64,000 nt of DNA from Fimenecus sp964527585 (GCA_964527585.1 CAZGPE010000001.1:95251-159250), one strand, 5' to 3'; shown: positions 25,262-34,304, counted from the first letter of the stretch. Numbers and translations: made by a program. Notes: generated from the sequence alone by a model not told the origin.

Positions 25262-25861
25262 ATGACGGTTTTCGATTTTGACAATACGATTTACGACGGA
25301 GAAAGCGGTCTCGATTTTTTTCTTTATTATCTGAAAAAATATCCTAAAGAAGTCGTCAAATATACGCCGAAATTCGCACAGGGCGTTATTCAGTATAAAA
25401 CGGCAAAACTCAATATCGACGATGTAATCAACAAATACGGATTTATCCTTAAAGAATGCTGTGCGAAATTCGATAACATTGAAGAAGAAATAAATATCTT
25501 TTGGGACGAACACGAAAACAAAATCAAGGACTTTTACAAAAAAATACAGAAAGACGACGATGTTATCCTTTCCGCCTGCCCTGTTACGCTCTTAGGTGAA
25601 ATTTGCAAAAGAACCGGAATAAAACATTACATCGGTTCGGAAATCGACATTGAAACGGGCGAAATCAAGAAAATTTGCTACCGTGATAACAAAATCAAAA
25701 TGTTCAAAGAGATATACGGTGATGTCGAAATCGACGAATTTTACACCGACTCCGTAAACGACAAACCGTTTATGGATATTTCGAAAAATGTTTATTTCGT
25801 TACCGGCGACCGAATAGAAAAAATCAAGTCCGACGGTGTTTACCTTAAAGAAATCAAATAA
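25262..25861 (+). CDS. HAD-superfamily subfamily IB phosphatase
   Basis: 199 residues from ATG 25262, chosen because GGAG is eight bases upstream and the promoter overlaps earlier in-frame starts. MTVFDFDNTIYDGES carries the nucleophile Asp5 and acid/base Asp7 (DxDxT). LSACPVTLLGEI near 105 gives motif II, and EFYTDSVNDKPFM near 160 the acidic motif IV. Helical cap residues 20-90 fit subfamily IB, which includes phosphoserine phosphatase and lipid-phosphate phosphatases. The substrate is unknown. It stands alone, with a promoter and a downstream terminator. Confidence 0.88.
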   Translation: MTVFDFDNTIYDGESGLDFFLYYLKKYPKEVVKYTPKFAQGVIQYKTAKLNIDDVINKYGFILKECCAKFDNIEEEINIFWDEHENKIKDFYKKIQKDDDVILSACPVTLLGEICKRTGIKHYIGSEIDIETGEIKKICYRDNKIKMFKEIYGDVEIDEFYTDSVNDKPFMDISKNVYFVTGDRIEKIKSDGVYLKEIK

Positions 25862-25879
25862 TCGGTAATTATATGACGA

Positions 25880-25919
25880 AAACTCCCTGTCGATTTAACG
25901 GCAGGGAGTTCTTTATTTT
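25880..25919 (+). terminator. Terminator of the HAD hydrolase gene
   Basis: AAACTCCCTG / CAGGGAGTT stem with a twelve-base loop and CTTTATTTT. It is palindromic, so it may also serve the convergent radical SAM gene. Confidence 0.8.
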
Positions 25920-25928
25920 ACCTCAGTA

Positions 25929-27017
25929 TCAATATCTTGATATTCTGTAAAGAGTTGCCAACGAATGATCGAAGAAAATCTTGTACGCTTCGCAAAATAC
26001 ATTTTTACCGTTTTTATCGGCATACCTTTTGCATCCGTTACGGCAAATCGGGAAATACTTGCAGTTTTGACATTCTTCCGGTTTGGCAACGGAATTTTCC
26101 ACAAATTTCAGTTTTTCCCTTTCGGAGTCAATTTCTTCAAATGAATTTCCGTTTATGTTTCCGAGTTTCAGTTCATCAAGCACATAAAAATCGCACGGAT
26201 ATACACAGCCGTCCGCTTCGATTACATACTGCATCGAGCATACTCCCGAAAATCCGCAACCTTCGGGATACATACCTCTGAGCATCATAACATAATTTTC
26301 AAACTGTCTGATACTTACCGGATCTGCGGTGGGAATATCTTTTACCCAAAGATCGAAAATCGAATTTAAGAACCGACCGTAGCGTTCGGGCGATAAAGTG
26401 TAATCGAAACCTTCGTTCATACTGTCAATCGGATTAAGACAGGGAATAAACTGCAAATATCTGTATCCTCTTTTTTTATATTCTCCGTAAATGCTTTCAG
26501 GATGCCGTGCAATCGCATTTGTTACAACCGTCAGTATATTAAATTCGACCTTATTTTTTTTAAGGACATCCGCACTTTTGCTTATTTTTGAAAAAGTCCC
26601 GTTCCCGTTTGCATCAAGTCTGTATAAGTCGTGGGTTTGCTTTGTCCCGTCGATTGACAGTCCGACCAGAAAACCGTTTTCGTAAAAAAACTTCGCCCAT
26701 TCATCATCAATGCAATATCCGTTTGTCTGAACGGCATAATTGACTTTTACTTTTTTCAGATTATATTCATTAACGCTTTTTACGAAAAATCGGTAAAAAT
26801 CAAGTCCGATTAAAGTCGGCTCTCCGCCTTGAAACATAAAAGTAATCTCGTTTGAAACCTTTTCCAAAGATTTTTTTATGAGATTTTCTGCGGTTTCCCT
26901 TGTCATAAAGCCCAATTTTTCACAGTGCTTTTGCGCTATATCGGAATAGAAACAGTATTTACAGCGCATATTACACTTATCGGAAGAAGGCTTAATAAGT
27001 AAACATAAATTTTTCAT
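25929..27017 (-). CDS. Anaerobic sulfatase-maturase-like radical SAM/SPASM enzyme
   Basis: 362 residues. The radical SAM motif CNMRCKYC has C15, C19 and C22. MFQGGEPTL near 60 is the SAM-binding GGE. A C-terminal SPASM domain has CGFSGVCSMQYVIEADGCVYPCDF around 252-275 and a late CQNCKYFPICRNGCKR cluster. This arrangement is that of anSME, which converts Cys or Ser of sulfatases to formylglycine. No sulfatase lies in the window, so the target is elsewhere or is a different peptide. The ATG overlaps the stop of a small upstream frame as ATGA. Confidence 0.85.
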   Translation of the reverse strand: MKNLCLLIKPSSDKCNMRCKYCFYSDIAQKHCEKLGFMTRETAENLIKKSLEKVSNEITFMFQGGEPTLIGLDFYRFFVKSVNEYNLKKVKVNYAVQTNGYCIDDEWAKFFYENGFLVGLSIDGTKQTHDLYRLDANGNGTFSKISKSADVLKKNKVEFNILTVVTNAIARHPESIYGEYKKRGYRYLQFIPCLNPIDSMNEGFDYTLSPERYGRFLNSIFDLWVKDIPTADPVSIRQFENYVMMLRGMYPEGCGFSGVCSMQYVIEADGCVYPCDFYVLDELKLGNINGNSFEEIDSEREKLKFVENSVAKPEECQNCKYFPICRNGCKRYADKNGKNVFCEAYKIFFDHSLATLYRISRY

Positions 27018-27253
27018 TTTATCACCGTATAATTTATATGTTTATGCCGTATCAAAAGCGAATTAACCTTCGGTTCTTCGATAAGAACGGTTATTCTCGC
27101 ATAACAACAGGTATTTTTATTATTTATATCATTTCTTGCCGAATTTTTCAAGTTATATATACGGCACAGCATAATATATTCGGCATAAATCTCGCCGCTG
27201 TATATGTAAAGTAAATCGCCTTTACACAAATTCTCCGAATATTGATATTGCAA
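27014..27253 (-). CDS. Possible small protein or gene remnant upstream of the radical SAM gene
   Basis: A 79-codon frame opening with TTG at 27253 and ending in an ATGA overlap with the radical SAM gene. Internal text such as GDLLYIYSGEIYAEYIMLCRIY and ARITVLIEEPKVNS looks protein-like. However, no good ribosome site precedes the TTG, and the presumed start lies within the promoter of the divergent regulator gene. It could be a translated upstream gene, the tail of a decayed gene, or chance. No family recognised. Confidence 0.35.
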   Translation of the reverse strand: MQYQYSENLCKGDLLYIYSGEIYAEYIMLCRIYNLKNSARNDINNKNTCCYARITVLIEEPKVNSLLIRHKHINYTVIK

Positions 27254-27276
27254 CTTTTGAGTCTGTGTGGTATCAT
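27248..27276 (+). promoter_or_regulatory. Promoter of the DtxR/MntR-type gene
   Basis: TTGCAA (27248-27253), 17-base spacer, TATCAT (27271-27276), 25 bases before the ATG. Confidence 0.55.
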
Positions 27277-27300
27277 AATAAAGATAAAGAGGTGTTTATA

Positions 27301-27666
27301 ATGCGTTTACAGGAATCGGGGGAAATGTATCTCGAAACAATCCTTATTCTTTCGAAAAAAAGCAGCAGTGTGCGTTCGATTGATATAAGCGAATATATGA
27401 ATTTCTCTAAACCGAGTGTCAGCAGAGCAGTCAGTTTGCTCAAAGACGGCGGATATATCCTCGTATCTAAAGACGGATATATCACTCTTACTGCGGAAGG
27501 TCTTGAAATTGCCGAAAAAATTTACGAACGGCACACAATTTTGACCAAATGTCTTGTCAGCCTCGGCGTAAGCGAAAGTACCGCTTCCGAAGATGCCTGT
27601 AAAATCGAACACGATATTTCCGACGAAACATTTAATGCGATAAAAAAATACCTCAAGCAGAGTTAA
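27301..27666 (+). CDS. DtxR/MntR-family metal-dependent repressor
   Basis: 121 residues from ATG 27301, with AGAGGTG eight to nine bases upstream. An N-terminal winged helix with MNFSKPSVSRAVSLLKDGGYI is followed by the metal-binding dimerization domain, with no SH3-like third domain, so the length is MntR-like. The putative metal ligands are Met9, Glu12, His78, Cys100, Glu103 and His104. Met and Cys at the positions of MntR Asp8 and Glu99 match the iron-sensing DtxR/IdeR set. It presumably binds DNA with Fe(II) or a similar ion. Its targets are not visible. A terminator overlaps its stop, partly isolating it from uxaB. Confidence 0.88.
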   Translation: MRLQESGEMYLETILILSKKSSSVRSIDISEYMNFSKPSVSRAVSLLKDGGYILVSKDGYITLTAEGLEIAEKIYERHTILTKCLVSLGVSESTASEDACKIEHDISDETFNAIKKYLKQS

Positions 27667-27680
27667 CACTCTGCTTTTTT
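27656..27680 (+). terminator. Terminator overlapping the regulator's stop codon
   Basis: AGCAGAG / CTCTGCT stem with loop TTAACA, followed by six T. The stop codon TAA (27664-27666) lies in the loop. uxaB begins 18 bases after it. Confidence 0.82.
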
Positions 27681-27697
27681 AATTGGAAGTGATTAAA

Positions 27698-29026
27698 ATG
27701 AAAGAACAGATAATTCAATTCGGAACGGGAAATTTTTTAAGGGCATTTGCCGATGAATTTGTCGATACGATGAACAAAAAAGGACTTCTTGATGCCGGCA
27801 TCGTTACCGTTCAGTCCACCGATTCGCAAACGGGAAAAACGATAAACTCTCAAAACGGAAAGTATCATATTCTTGTTCGTGGAATAAAAGACGGCAAAAA
27901 AGTCTGTGAATTAACCGAAATTTCCTCAATCAGCCGTTGCATTAACGCCAATGAAGAATTCGGCAAGGTCTGTGAGTTGGCACACAATCCGGATATTAAA
28001 ATTATTATTTCCAACACCACCGAAGCCGGAATTTGTTTTGATCCTTCCTGTAAATTCGACAGTGCCGTTGTTAAATCCTTCCCCGCAAAAATCACAAAGT
28101 TGATGTACGGACGGTTCAAATGCGGTTATGACGGATTTACCGTAATTTGCTGTGAACTTATCGACAACAATGCACAACTGCTTAAAAAATATGTTCTTGA
28201 ATACGCTCGTTTGTGGAACTTGGAAGATGAGTTTTCACAATGGGTAGAAGAAAAGAATTCTTTTCACAACTCGCTTGTCGATCGAATTGTTTCGGGATTT
28301 CCGAAAGACGAATACAGTCGGATTTGTTCCGAATACAATATCGACGATAAACTTCTCGATGTTGCGGAACCTTATCATTTTTGGGCAATCGAAGGAAACC
28401 TCGAAAATATTTTACCGTTAAATGAAGCCGATATAAATGCCGTTTGGACAAATGATATTACACCGTACAAAAAAAGAAAAGTGCGCCTTCTCAATGCAAC
28501 TCATACTTTACTTGTATTTCCCTCAATGCTTATGGGGATAGAATGTGTCAAAGAGAGTATGGGCAATCCCCTGCTTCGCAGTTTTGCCGATGAATGTATG
28601 TACTCTTACACGATTAAAACTCTCTCGGACACAGCCGAAACCCGTGAATATATAAAATCGGTCATCGAACGCTTTGAAAACCCGTATATTTCACACCGTT
28701 GGCAGTCGATATCGCTGAATTCGGTCAGCAAATTCAAATCGAGAGTTTTGCCGATAATCTATGACCTTATTTCTCTCGGAGAAAAGGTTCCCATGCACTT
28801 TTCGTTCTCTTTAGCTTGCCTGATTTTTTGGTACAAAACAAGAGAAGCTTCGGACGAAAAAGAAAACATCGAAATAATAAAATCGGGTACTCTCGACGAA
28901 ATACTTCGAGACTCTCGATTTTGGGGAAAAAGTCTTGAATTTTTGAGTGAAGATGTCGAAAAATGCTATAAAAAGCTTGAACAAACCGATGCACAGGAGA
29001 CACTGAAATGGATTATGTCATTATAA
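27698..29026 (+). CDS. uxaB: Tagaturonate reductase (mannitol-dehydrogenase family)
   Basis: 442 residues from ATG 27698, with GGAAGTGAT upstream. The longer frame begins at the TTG inside that ribosome site. The N-terminal IIQFGTGNFLRAFADEFVD is the Rossmann nucleotide-binding segment of polyol-specific long-chain dehydrogenases. VRLLNATHTLLVFPSML near 265 holds the conserved Lys/Asn/His region. UxaB reduces D-tagaturonate to D-altronate with NADH in galacturonate catabolism. It overlaps uxaA by 19 bases, which supports this over fructuronate reductase. The regulator upstream is separated by a terminator, so transcription may depend on read-through or an unseen promoter. Confidence 0.88.
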   Translation: MKEQIIQFGTGNFLRAFADEFVDTMNKKGLLDAGIVTVQSTDSQTGKTINSQNGKYHILVRGIKDGKKVCELTEISSISRCINANEEFGKVCELAHNPDIKIIISNTTEAGICFDPSCKFDSAVVKSFPAKITKLMYGRFKCGYDGFTVICCELIDNNAQLLKKYVLEYARLWNLEDEFSQWVEEKNSFHNSLVDRIVSGFPKDEYSRICSEYNIDDKLLDVAEPYHFWAIEGNLENILPLNEADINAVWTNDITPYKKRKVRLLNATHTLLVFPSMLMGIECVKESMGNPLLRSFADECMYSYTIKTLSDTAETREYIKSVIERFENPYISHRWQSISLNSVSKFKSRVLPIIYDLISLGEKVPMHFSFSLACLIFWYKTREASDEKENIEIIKSGTLDEILRDSRFWGKSLEFLSEDVEKCYKKLEQTDAQETLKWIMSL

Positions 29027-30372
29027 ATTCTTCGGATAATGTAAAAGTTTCATTAAAAACAGCCCATAAATATGCGTTAAGAGATATAAAAAAGGGCGAA
29101 GAAATAATTAAGTACGGATTTCCCATCGGAAAAGCGACACGGGATATTTCACAAGGCGAACAGGTACATACTCATAACCTGAAAACTTCACTCGACGAAA
29201 TATCGGAATGGAAATACAAAAATCAGCCCGTTTTACAGACTGAAAAAACCGAACCCGTAAAAATATCGGCTTATCCGAGATATAGCGGCGAAATCGGAAT
29301 CAGAAACGATATATGGATAATAAACACTGTCGGCTGTGTCAACAAAACCGCCGAAATACTCAGTAAAAAAACAGGTGCTTTTTGTTTTACCCATCCTTAC
29401 GGTTGCAGTCAGTTGGGAGAAGATTTTCTTAACACGCAAAAACTGCTGTGCGGTTTGATTAAGCATCCGAATGCGGGCGGAGTCCTCGTTTTAGGTCTCG
29501 GATGTGAAAACAACAACATAGACTCACTCAAAAGTGTACTCGGAGAATATGACAAAAACAGAGTAAGATTTCTCAACACTCAAGACTGTGCGGATGAAAT
29601 CGAAGAAGGTATTAAACTTATCAACGAACTTAAAGAATATGCAAGCCGTGATAAAAAACAGTCTTTTCCGATTTCCGCACTTAAAGTCGGACTCAAATGT
29701 GGAGGAAGCGACGGACTCTCCGGAATAACGGCAAATGCGATGATCGGAAGATTTACCGACCGCATTGTTTCAATGGGCGCAAGTGCGGTTCTTACCGAAG
29801 TTCCCGAAATGTTCGGCGCCGAACAAATACTTCTCGACAGATGCGTAAATGAAAATGTATTCGAAAAAGCCGTTAATATGATAAATGACTTTAAGCGTTA
29901 TTATATTTCACACTCTTTACCGATAAGCGAAAATCCGTCTCCGGGAAACAAAGAAGGCGGAATCACAACTCTTGAAGAAAAATCACTCGGATGCGTTCAA
30001 AAAGGCGGACATTCTCCGATAAACGATGTTCTCGATTATGCGCAAAAAATCAAGACCGACGGGCTTTCCCTTCTCAACGGTCCGGGTAACGATATTGTTG
30101 CCTGCGCAAATCTTACGGCAGCAGGCTGTCATATCATCCTTTTTTCAACCGGCAGAGGTACTCCTTTGGGAGCGCCGGTTCCTACCCTGAAAATATCGAG
30201 CAACACTTCGCTTTACCGTCAAAAAACGAATTGGATAGATTTCGATGCGCAATCGGGAAACGATGAAGAATTCTTTAACTTAATTGTCGATACGGTAAAC
30301 GGAAAAGAATGTAAAAACGAAGAAAACGCTTACCGTGAAATAGCGATTTTCAAAAACGGAGTAACATTATAA
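29008..30372 (+). CDS. uxaA: Altronate dehydratase UxaA
   Basis: 454 residues. The N-terminal SAF-like domain (about 1-75, DNVKVSLKTAHKYALRDIKKGEEIIKYG, QGEQVHTHNLKT) and the C-terminal catalytic region are both present. The latter has IWIINTVGCVNKTAEIL, HPYGCSQLGED, LGLGCENNN, LKCGGSDGLSGITANAMIG and STGRGTPLGAPVPTLKI. UxaA dehydrates D-altronate to 2-keto-3-deoxygluconate in an iron-dependent reaction. It is translationally coupled to uxaB. KdgK/KdgA and UxaC are not in the window, so the rest of the pathway lies elsewhere. Confidence 0.93.
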   Translation: MDYVIINSSDNVKVSLKTAHKYALRDIKKGEEIIKYGFPIGKATRDISQGEQVHTHNLKTSLDEISEWKYKNQPVLQTEKTEPVKISAYPRYSGEIGIRNDIWIINTVGCVNKTAEILSKKTGAFCFTHPYGCSQLGEDFLNTQKLLCGLIKHPNAGGVLVLGLGCENNNIDSLKSVLGEYDKNRVRFLNTQDCADEIEEGIKLINELKEYASRDKKQSFPISALKVGLKCGGSDGLSGITANAMIGRFTDRIVSMGASAVLTEVPEMFGAEQILLDRCVNENVFEKAVNMINDFKRYYISHSLPISENPSPGNKEGGITTLEEKSLGCVQKGGHSPINDVLDYAQKIKTDGLSLLNGPGNDIVACANLTAAGCHIILFSTGRGTPLGAPVPTLKISSNTSLYRQKTNWIDFDAQSGNDEEFFNLIVDTVNGKECKNEENAYREIAIFKNGVTL

Positions 30373-30374
30373 GC

Positions 30375-30402
30375 AAAGCCACACAAAATGTGTGGCTTTT
30401 TT
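30375..30402 (+). terminator. Terminator of uxaBA
   Basis: AAAGCCACAC / GTGTGGCTTT stem with a five-base loop, followed by TTT, immediately after the uxaA stop. Confidence 0.88.
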
Positions 30403-30409
30403 ATATAAC

Positions 30410-30435
30410 AAAAAACCGCCCGTAAAAACGGACGG
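30410..30435 (-). terminator. Terminator of tRNA-Thr
   Basis: Minus-strand CCGTCCG / CGGGCGG stem followed by TTTTTT, five bases beyond the tRNA 3' end. Confidence 0.85.
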
Positions 30436-30439
30436 AATT

Positions 30440-30515
30440 TGGAGCTGATAGTCGGACTCGAACCGACGACCTGCGCATTACGAATGCGCTGCTCTACCAA
30501 CTGAGCCATATCAGC
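30440..30515 (-). tRNA. tRNA-Thr (anticodon CGT)
   Basis: 76 bases with encoded CCA. Acceptor GCTGATA/TATCAGC, D-arm GCTC AGTTGGTA GAGC, anticodon stem GCGCA/TGCGC with loop TTCGTAA (anticodon CGT, reads ACG), T-arm GTCGG TTCGAGT CCGAC. Confidence 0.97.
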
Positions 30516-30627
30516 ATTTGAAAATCACCTAAAATACATTAAGTAAAACGGCTTAATATATTATATATAAAATGCAACTGTTTTGCAAGAGGTAATTTTT
30601 CAAATTATGCTTTTTATATTGCGTAAT

Positions 30628-31392
30628 TTACAGGACATACTCACGCCATTTGTCGAACTCAAATATAAGAGTATCTTTTTTATGGCTGTCGCTTGAGAGA
30701 ATAAACTGACCGCCTTTTTCTTTTATATAATCGACTATCGGTTTTGACGGGTAAGGCGTTGTTCTCCAATTCCTGCTGATCGCTCCCGTGTTCACCTCAA
30801 AAATTTTACACTTGGGAATTATTCGGTCAATCGCATTTCGGCACGCTTCGGTATATCTCGGATCCGATTCGTCAATCAGGCGGTATTTTTCGTTAAACTT
30901 GGTAATCAAATCAAAATGCCCGACTATATCGCAATGTGTTTTCTCATAAATTCCGCCGAGCAAATCATAATATTCACAGCAAAGAGAAATCATATCTCCG
31001 CCGAAAAAACGCTTTGCGGCATCAGTTAAAATTTTCGGAGTTTCATCAATCGGGATATATTCCCCCTGTTCGAAAATATAATGAACCGATCCGATAACAT
31101 AATCGTATTTTTGAGAAGTAATTTCGGAAAAATAATCTCTCTCCGTTGCACAAAGTACGGTTATTTTTTCTTTGAACTCTTCTTTAAGCGAAGAAATTTC
31201 ACGCACATATTCTTCCTCGCCGTTTTCTTTAAGGCAAAATCTCCTGTCGAATTCGGTATATGAATGGTCTGAAAATCCGATAACATCAATGCCTTTATCA
31301 ATCGCAGAAAGCACAATTTCCCTCGGTGAACTTTCTCCGTCGCTGAAAAGAGAATGAATATGCAAATCGGTTAATCCGTTTTTTATCTTCAT
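30628..31392 (-). CDS. PHP-domain histidinol-phosphatase-like protein
   Basis: 254 residues from ATG 31392, with GGGAG seven bases upstream. The longer frame to 31449 runs into the secA terminator. The PHP metal motif LTDLHIHSLFSDGE lies near residue 7, followed by IGFSDHS near 40, YVIGSVHYI near 117, IVGHFDLITKF and the final LSSDSHK. This is the HisK/histidinol-phosphatase branch of PHP phosphoesterases. No other his genes are nearby, so another phosphoester substrate is possible. Confidence 0.85.
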   Translation of the reverse strand: MKIKNGLTDLHIHSLFSDGESSPREIVLSAIDKGIDVIGFSDHSYTEFDRRFCLKENGEEEYVREISSLKEEFKEKITVLCATERDYFSEITSQKYDYVIGSVHYIFEQGEYIPIDETPKILTDAAKRFFGGDMISLCCEYYDLLGGIYEKTHCDIVGHFDLITKFNEKYRLIDESDPRYTEACRNAIDRIIPKCKIFEVNTGAISRNWRTTPYPSKPIVDYIKEKGGQFILSSDSHKKDTLIFEFDKWREYVL

Positions 31393-31415
31393 CTTATCAC
31401 TCCCGAACTGAAATT

Positions 31416-31461
31416 CAAAAACAAAATCCTCTTTATGCCGAACACACATTAAGAGGATTTT
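31416..31461 (-). terminator. Terminator of secA
   Basis: AAAATCCTCTT / AAGAGGATTTT 11-bp stem around a 17-base loop, with a T-rich tail on the minus strand. It lies 18 bases after the secA stop. Confidence 0.85.
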
Positions 31462-31479
31462 ATTAAATACTTTAATTTA

Positions 31480-34206
31480 TTACTCGTCTTTTCCGCAGCA
31501 ATGTTTATATTTCTTTCCGCTTCCACATGGACAAGGTTCGTTTCTGCCGACTTTCTTTTCCTTCTTCACCGGGCGTTTCTTTTCGCTGCCGTCGGTACCG
31601 CCGCTTGTTCCCGTGATTTTCGCCTGTTCTTCACGCTTAACTTCTTCGTTTGTGCGAAGCTGAACCGTTAACATTCCGGTTACCGTACCCTCGCAAATTG
31701 ATGCGCTCATTTCATCGAACATATCGAAACTTTCCATACGGAACGCAACAACGGGATCCTGCTGACCGTAAGAACGAAGATAAATTCCGCCTTTAAGGTC
31801 TTCCATTTCGTCAATATGATCCATCCATCTGCGGTCGACATTCGCAAGAAGAATTTTTCTTTCAAGTTCAGCCATAATTTCATCGCCGTACTTTTGCTTG
31901 CGCTCGTCAAATTTAGCGTGAGCACATTCAAGGAACAAATCCTTATATTCCTGAGCCGAAGCAACGGAAGAAGTATCTTTTCCGTCAAGCACCCAGCCGA
32001 GTTTGGCTATCATACCCTGAGTGTTCCATTCGTTTTCAGGAAGAGCAGACGGACAATAGAAGTCAACCTGCTGATTGAAATAATCGTCAATCATCTTTGT
32101 TATGGTCGCATCAAGGTCTACGCCGTCAAGTATCTGATTTCTCTGCCCGTAGATAACTTCTCTCTGCTTGTTCATAACATCGTCGAAGTTAAGAACCTGA
32201 CGCCTTGCGGCAAAGTTATTTCCTTCAACCTTTTTCTGTGCGCTTTCGATAAGGTTCGTAAGCATCTTGGTTTCAAGAGGCATATCGTCATCGACATTAA
32301 AGGTATCGAGTATCATATAAAATCTGTCTCCGGCAAAGAGTCTTAAAAGTTCATCTTCGGCAGAGAGGAAGAAACGGCTCTTACCGGGGTCTCCCTGACG
32401 GCCTGCACGACCTCTGAGCTGGTTGTCGATTCTTCTCGACTCATGCCTTTCGGTACCGATTATATAAAGACCGCCTGCCTGACGGACTTTTTCCGCTTCG
32501 GGAGCAAGTTCTTCTTTATGTTTTTGTTCAAGCTCTCTGAAAACCCGTCTTGCCTCTACGATTTCTTCGTTGTCTGTTTCGGCAAAACCGGTTGCTTCGG
32601 CAATCAACTCTTCGCTGAAGCCTTTTTTACGCATTTCGCTCTTTGCCATATATTCGGGGTTACCGCCGAGAATAATATCGGTTCCACGGCCCGCCATATT
32701 GGTTGCAATCGTTACAGCACCCAATTTACCTGCCTGAGCGACAATTTCCGCTTCTTTATCGTGATATTTCGCATTAAGAACTTCGTGTTTTATACCGCTT
32801 CTTTTAAGCGCTTTGGAGAGCAGTTCGCTCTTTTCGATGTTAACTGTACCTACAAGTACGGGCTGACCTTTTTCGTGAGCTTCGTAAATCTGCTGAATTA
32901 TGGCTTTGAATTTAGCCTGCTCCGTTTTGTAAAGCAAATCATCCTGATCGTCTCTTATCATCGGCTTATTTGTCGGAATAGCGATAACATCGAGGCTGTA
33001 AATTTCTTGGAATTCCGTGCTTTCGGTCATTGCGGTACCCGTCATACCGGAAAGTTTATCGTAAAGTCTGAAATAATTCTGGAAGGTAATTGTGGCAAGA
33101 GTTTTCGACTCTCTTTCAACCTTTACGCCCTCTTTAGCCTCAATCGCCTGATGCAAACCGTCCGAGTAGCGTCTGCCGAGCATAATACGGCCGGTAAATT
33201 CGTCAACGATAAGAACTTCACCGTCTTTTACAACATAGTCGACATCACGCTTCATTACACCGTGAGCACGGATTGCCTGATCAATATGATGCTGAATTGT
33301 TATGTTTTCGGCATCCATAAGGTTTTCAAGATTGAAATAACGCTCCGCTTTTTCAATACCGCTTTTGGTAAGAGTAGCGCTTTTGGCTTTTTCGTCGATT
33401 ACATAATCGCCGTCCGCATCTACGATTTCTTCGGCATTGAGTTTTGTATCAAGTTCCTTTACGGTAATTCTTTTAAGAGTTTTAACAAAATCGTTTGCGA
33501 TTTTATAAAGATCGGTTGATTTATCGCCGGCACCGGAAATAATAAGCGGTGTTCTCGCTTCGTCGATAAGAATCGAGTCAACTTCATCGACAACCGCAAA
33601 ATTATGACCTCTCTGTACTCTCTGCTGCGCATAAATAACCATATTATCACGAAGATAGTCAAAGCCCATTTCGTTATTAGTACCGTAAGTAATATCGGCA
33701 TTGTATGCGGCTCTTCTCTCTTCATTGTTAAGTTCATGAACAATCAGTCCGACCGAAAGTCCCAAAAATCTGAAAACTTTTCCCATCCACTCGGAGTCTC
33801 TTCGTGCAAGATAGTCGTTAACCGTTACAATGTGAACGCCTTTTCCCGAAAGAGCATTAAGATATGCCGGTAAAGTAGCGACAAGAGTTTTACCTTCACC
33901 TGTTTTCATTTCGGCAATTCTTCCCTGATGAAGAATAATTCCGCCGATAATCTGCACGGGGAAATGCTTCATATTAAGAACTCTCCACGACGCTTCACGG
34001 CAAACAGCGAACGCTTCGGGCAAAATATCGTCAAGGGTTTCGCCGTCGGCAAGTCTTTTCTTGAATTCATCGGTCTTTGCCTTAAGCTGTTCGTCGGTAA
34101 GACGGGAGTATTCCTCTTCGTAAGATAAAACTTTTTTCTGTATCGGCATTACTCTTTTTACTTCTTTTGAAGAATAATCACCGAATATCTTTTTAAGTAA
34201 GGACAT
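31480..34206 (-). CDS. secA: Preprotein translocase ATPase SecA
   Basis: 908 residues. MKTGEGKTLVATLPAYLNAL near 103 is Walker A and VDEVDSILIDEARTPLIISG near 207 the DEAD region. The preprotein-crosslinking domain follows, then NMAGRGTDIILGGNPE in NBD2 and the helical scaffold (LRSYGQQDPVVAFRMES). The C-terminus has a zinc-binding SEC-C tail, NEPCPCGSGKKYKHCC. SecA drives Sec-dependent export at the SecYEG channel. It is monocistronic, with GAAAGGTAAATGAT before ATG 34206 and a terminator on each side. Confidence 0.98.
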   Translation of the reverse strand: MSLLKKIFGDYSSKEVKRVMPIQKKVLSYEEEYSRLTDEQLKAKTDEFKKRLADGETLDDILPEAFAVCREASWRVLNMKHFPVQIIGGIILHQGRIAEMKTGEGKTLVATLPAYLNALSGKGVHIVTVNDYLARRDSEWMGKVFRFLGLSVGLIVHELNNEERRAAYNADITYGTNNEMGFDYLRDNMVIYAQQRVQRGHNFAVVDEVDSILIDEARTPLIISGAGDKSTDLYKIANDFVKTLKRITVKELDTKLNAEEIVDADGDYVIDEKAKSATLTKSGIEKAERYFNLENLMDAENITIQHHIDQAIRAHGVMKRDVDYVVKDGEVLIVDEFTGRIMLGRRYSDGLHQAIEAKEGVKVERESKTLATITFQNYFRLYDKLSGMTGTAMTESTEFQEIYSLDVIAIPTNKPMIRDDQDDLLYKTEQAKFKAIIQQIYEAHEKGQPVLVGTVNIEKSELLSKALKRSGIKHEVLNAKYHDKEAEIVAQAGKLGAVTIATNMAGRGTDIILGGNPEYMAKSEMRKKGFSEELIAEATGFAETDNEEIVEARRVFRELEQKHKEELAPEAEKVRQAGGLYIIGTERHESRRIDNQLRGRAGRQGDPGKSRFFLSAEDELLRLFAGDRFYMILDTFNVDDDMPLETKMLTNLIESAQKKVEGNNFAARRQVLNFDDVMNKQREVIYGQRNQILDGVDLDATITKMIDDYFNQQVDFYCPSALPENEWNTQGMIAKLGWVLDGKDTSSVASAQEYKDLFLECAHAKFDERKQKYGDEIMAELERKILLANVDRRWMDHIDEMEDLKGGIYLRSYGQQDPVVAFRMESFDMFDEMSASICEGTVTGMLTVQLRTNEEVKREEQAKITGTSGGTDGSEKKRPVKKEKKVGRNEPCPCGSGKKYKHCCGKDE

Positions 34207-34304
34207 ATCATTTACCTTTCAATGCGAAATTCAGATTTTGTTTTGCGGAATTATTTTACCATACCGGCAATGCAAATTCCATACTTTTTTGTAAATTTGA
34301 ATAT

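Noticed and set aside
31393..31449. N-terminal extension of the PHP phosphatase
   Set aside because: The added codons lie in the loop and stem of the secA terminator, and the internal ATG has a well-spaced GGGAG site.
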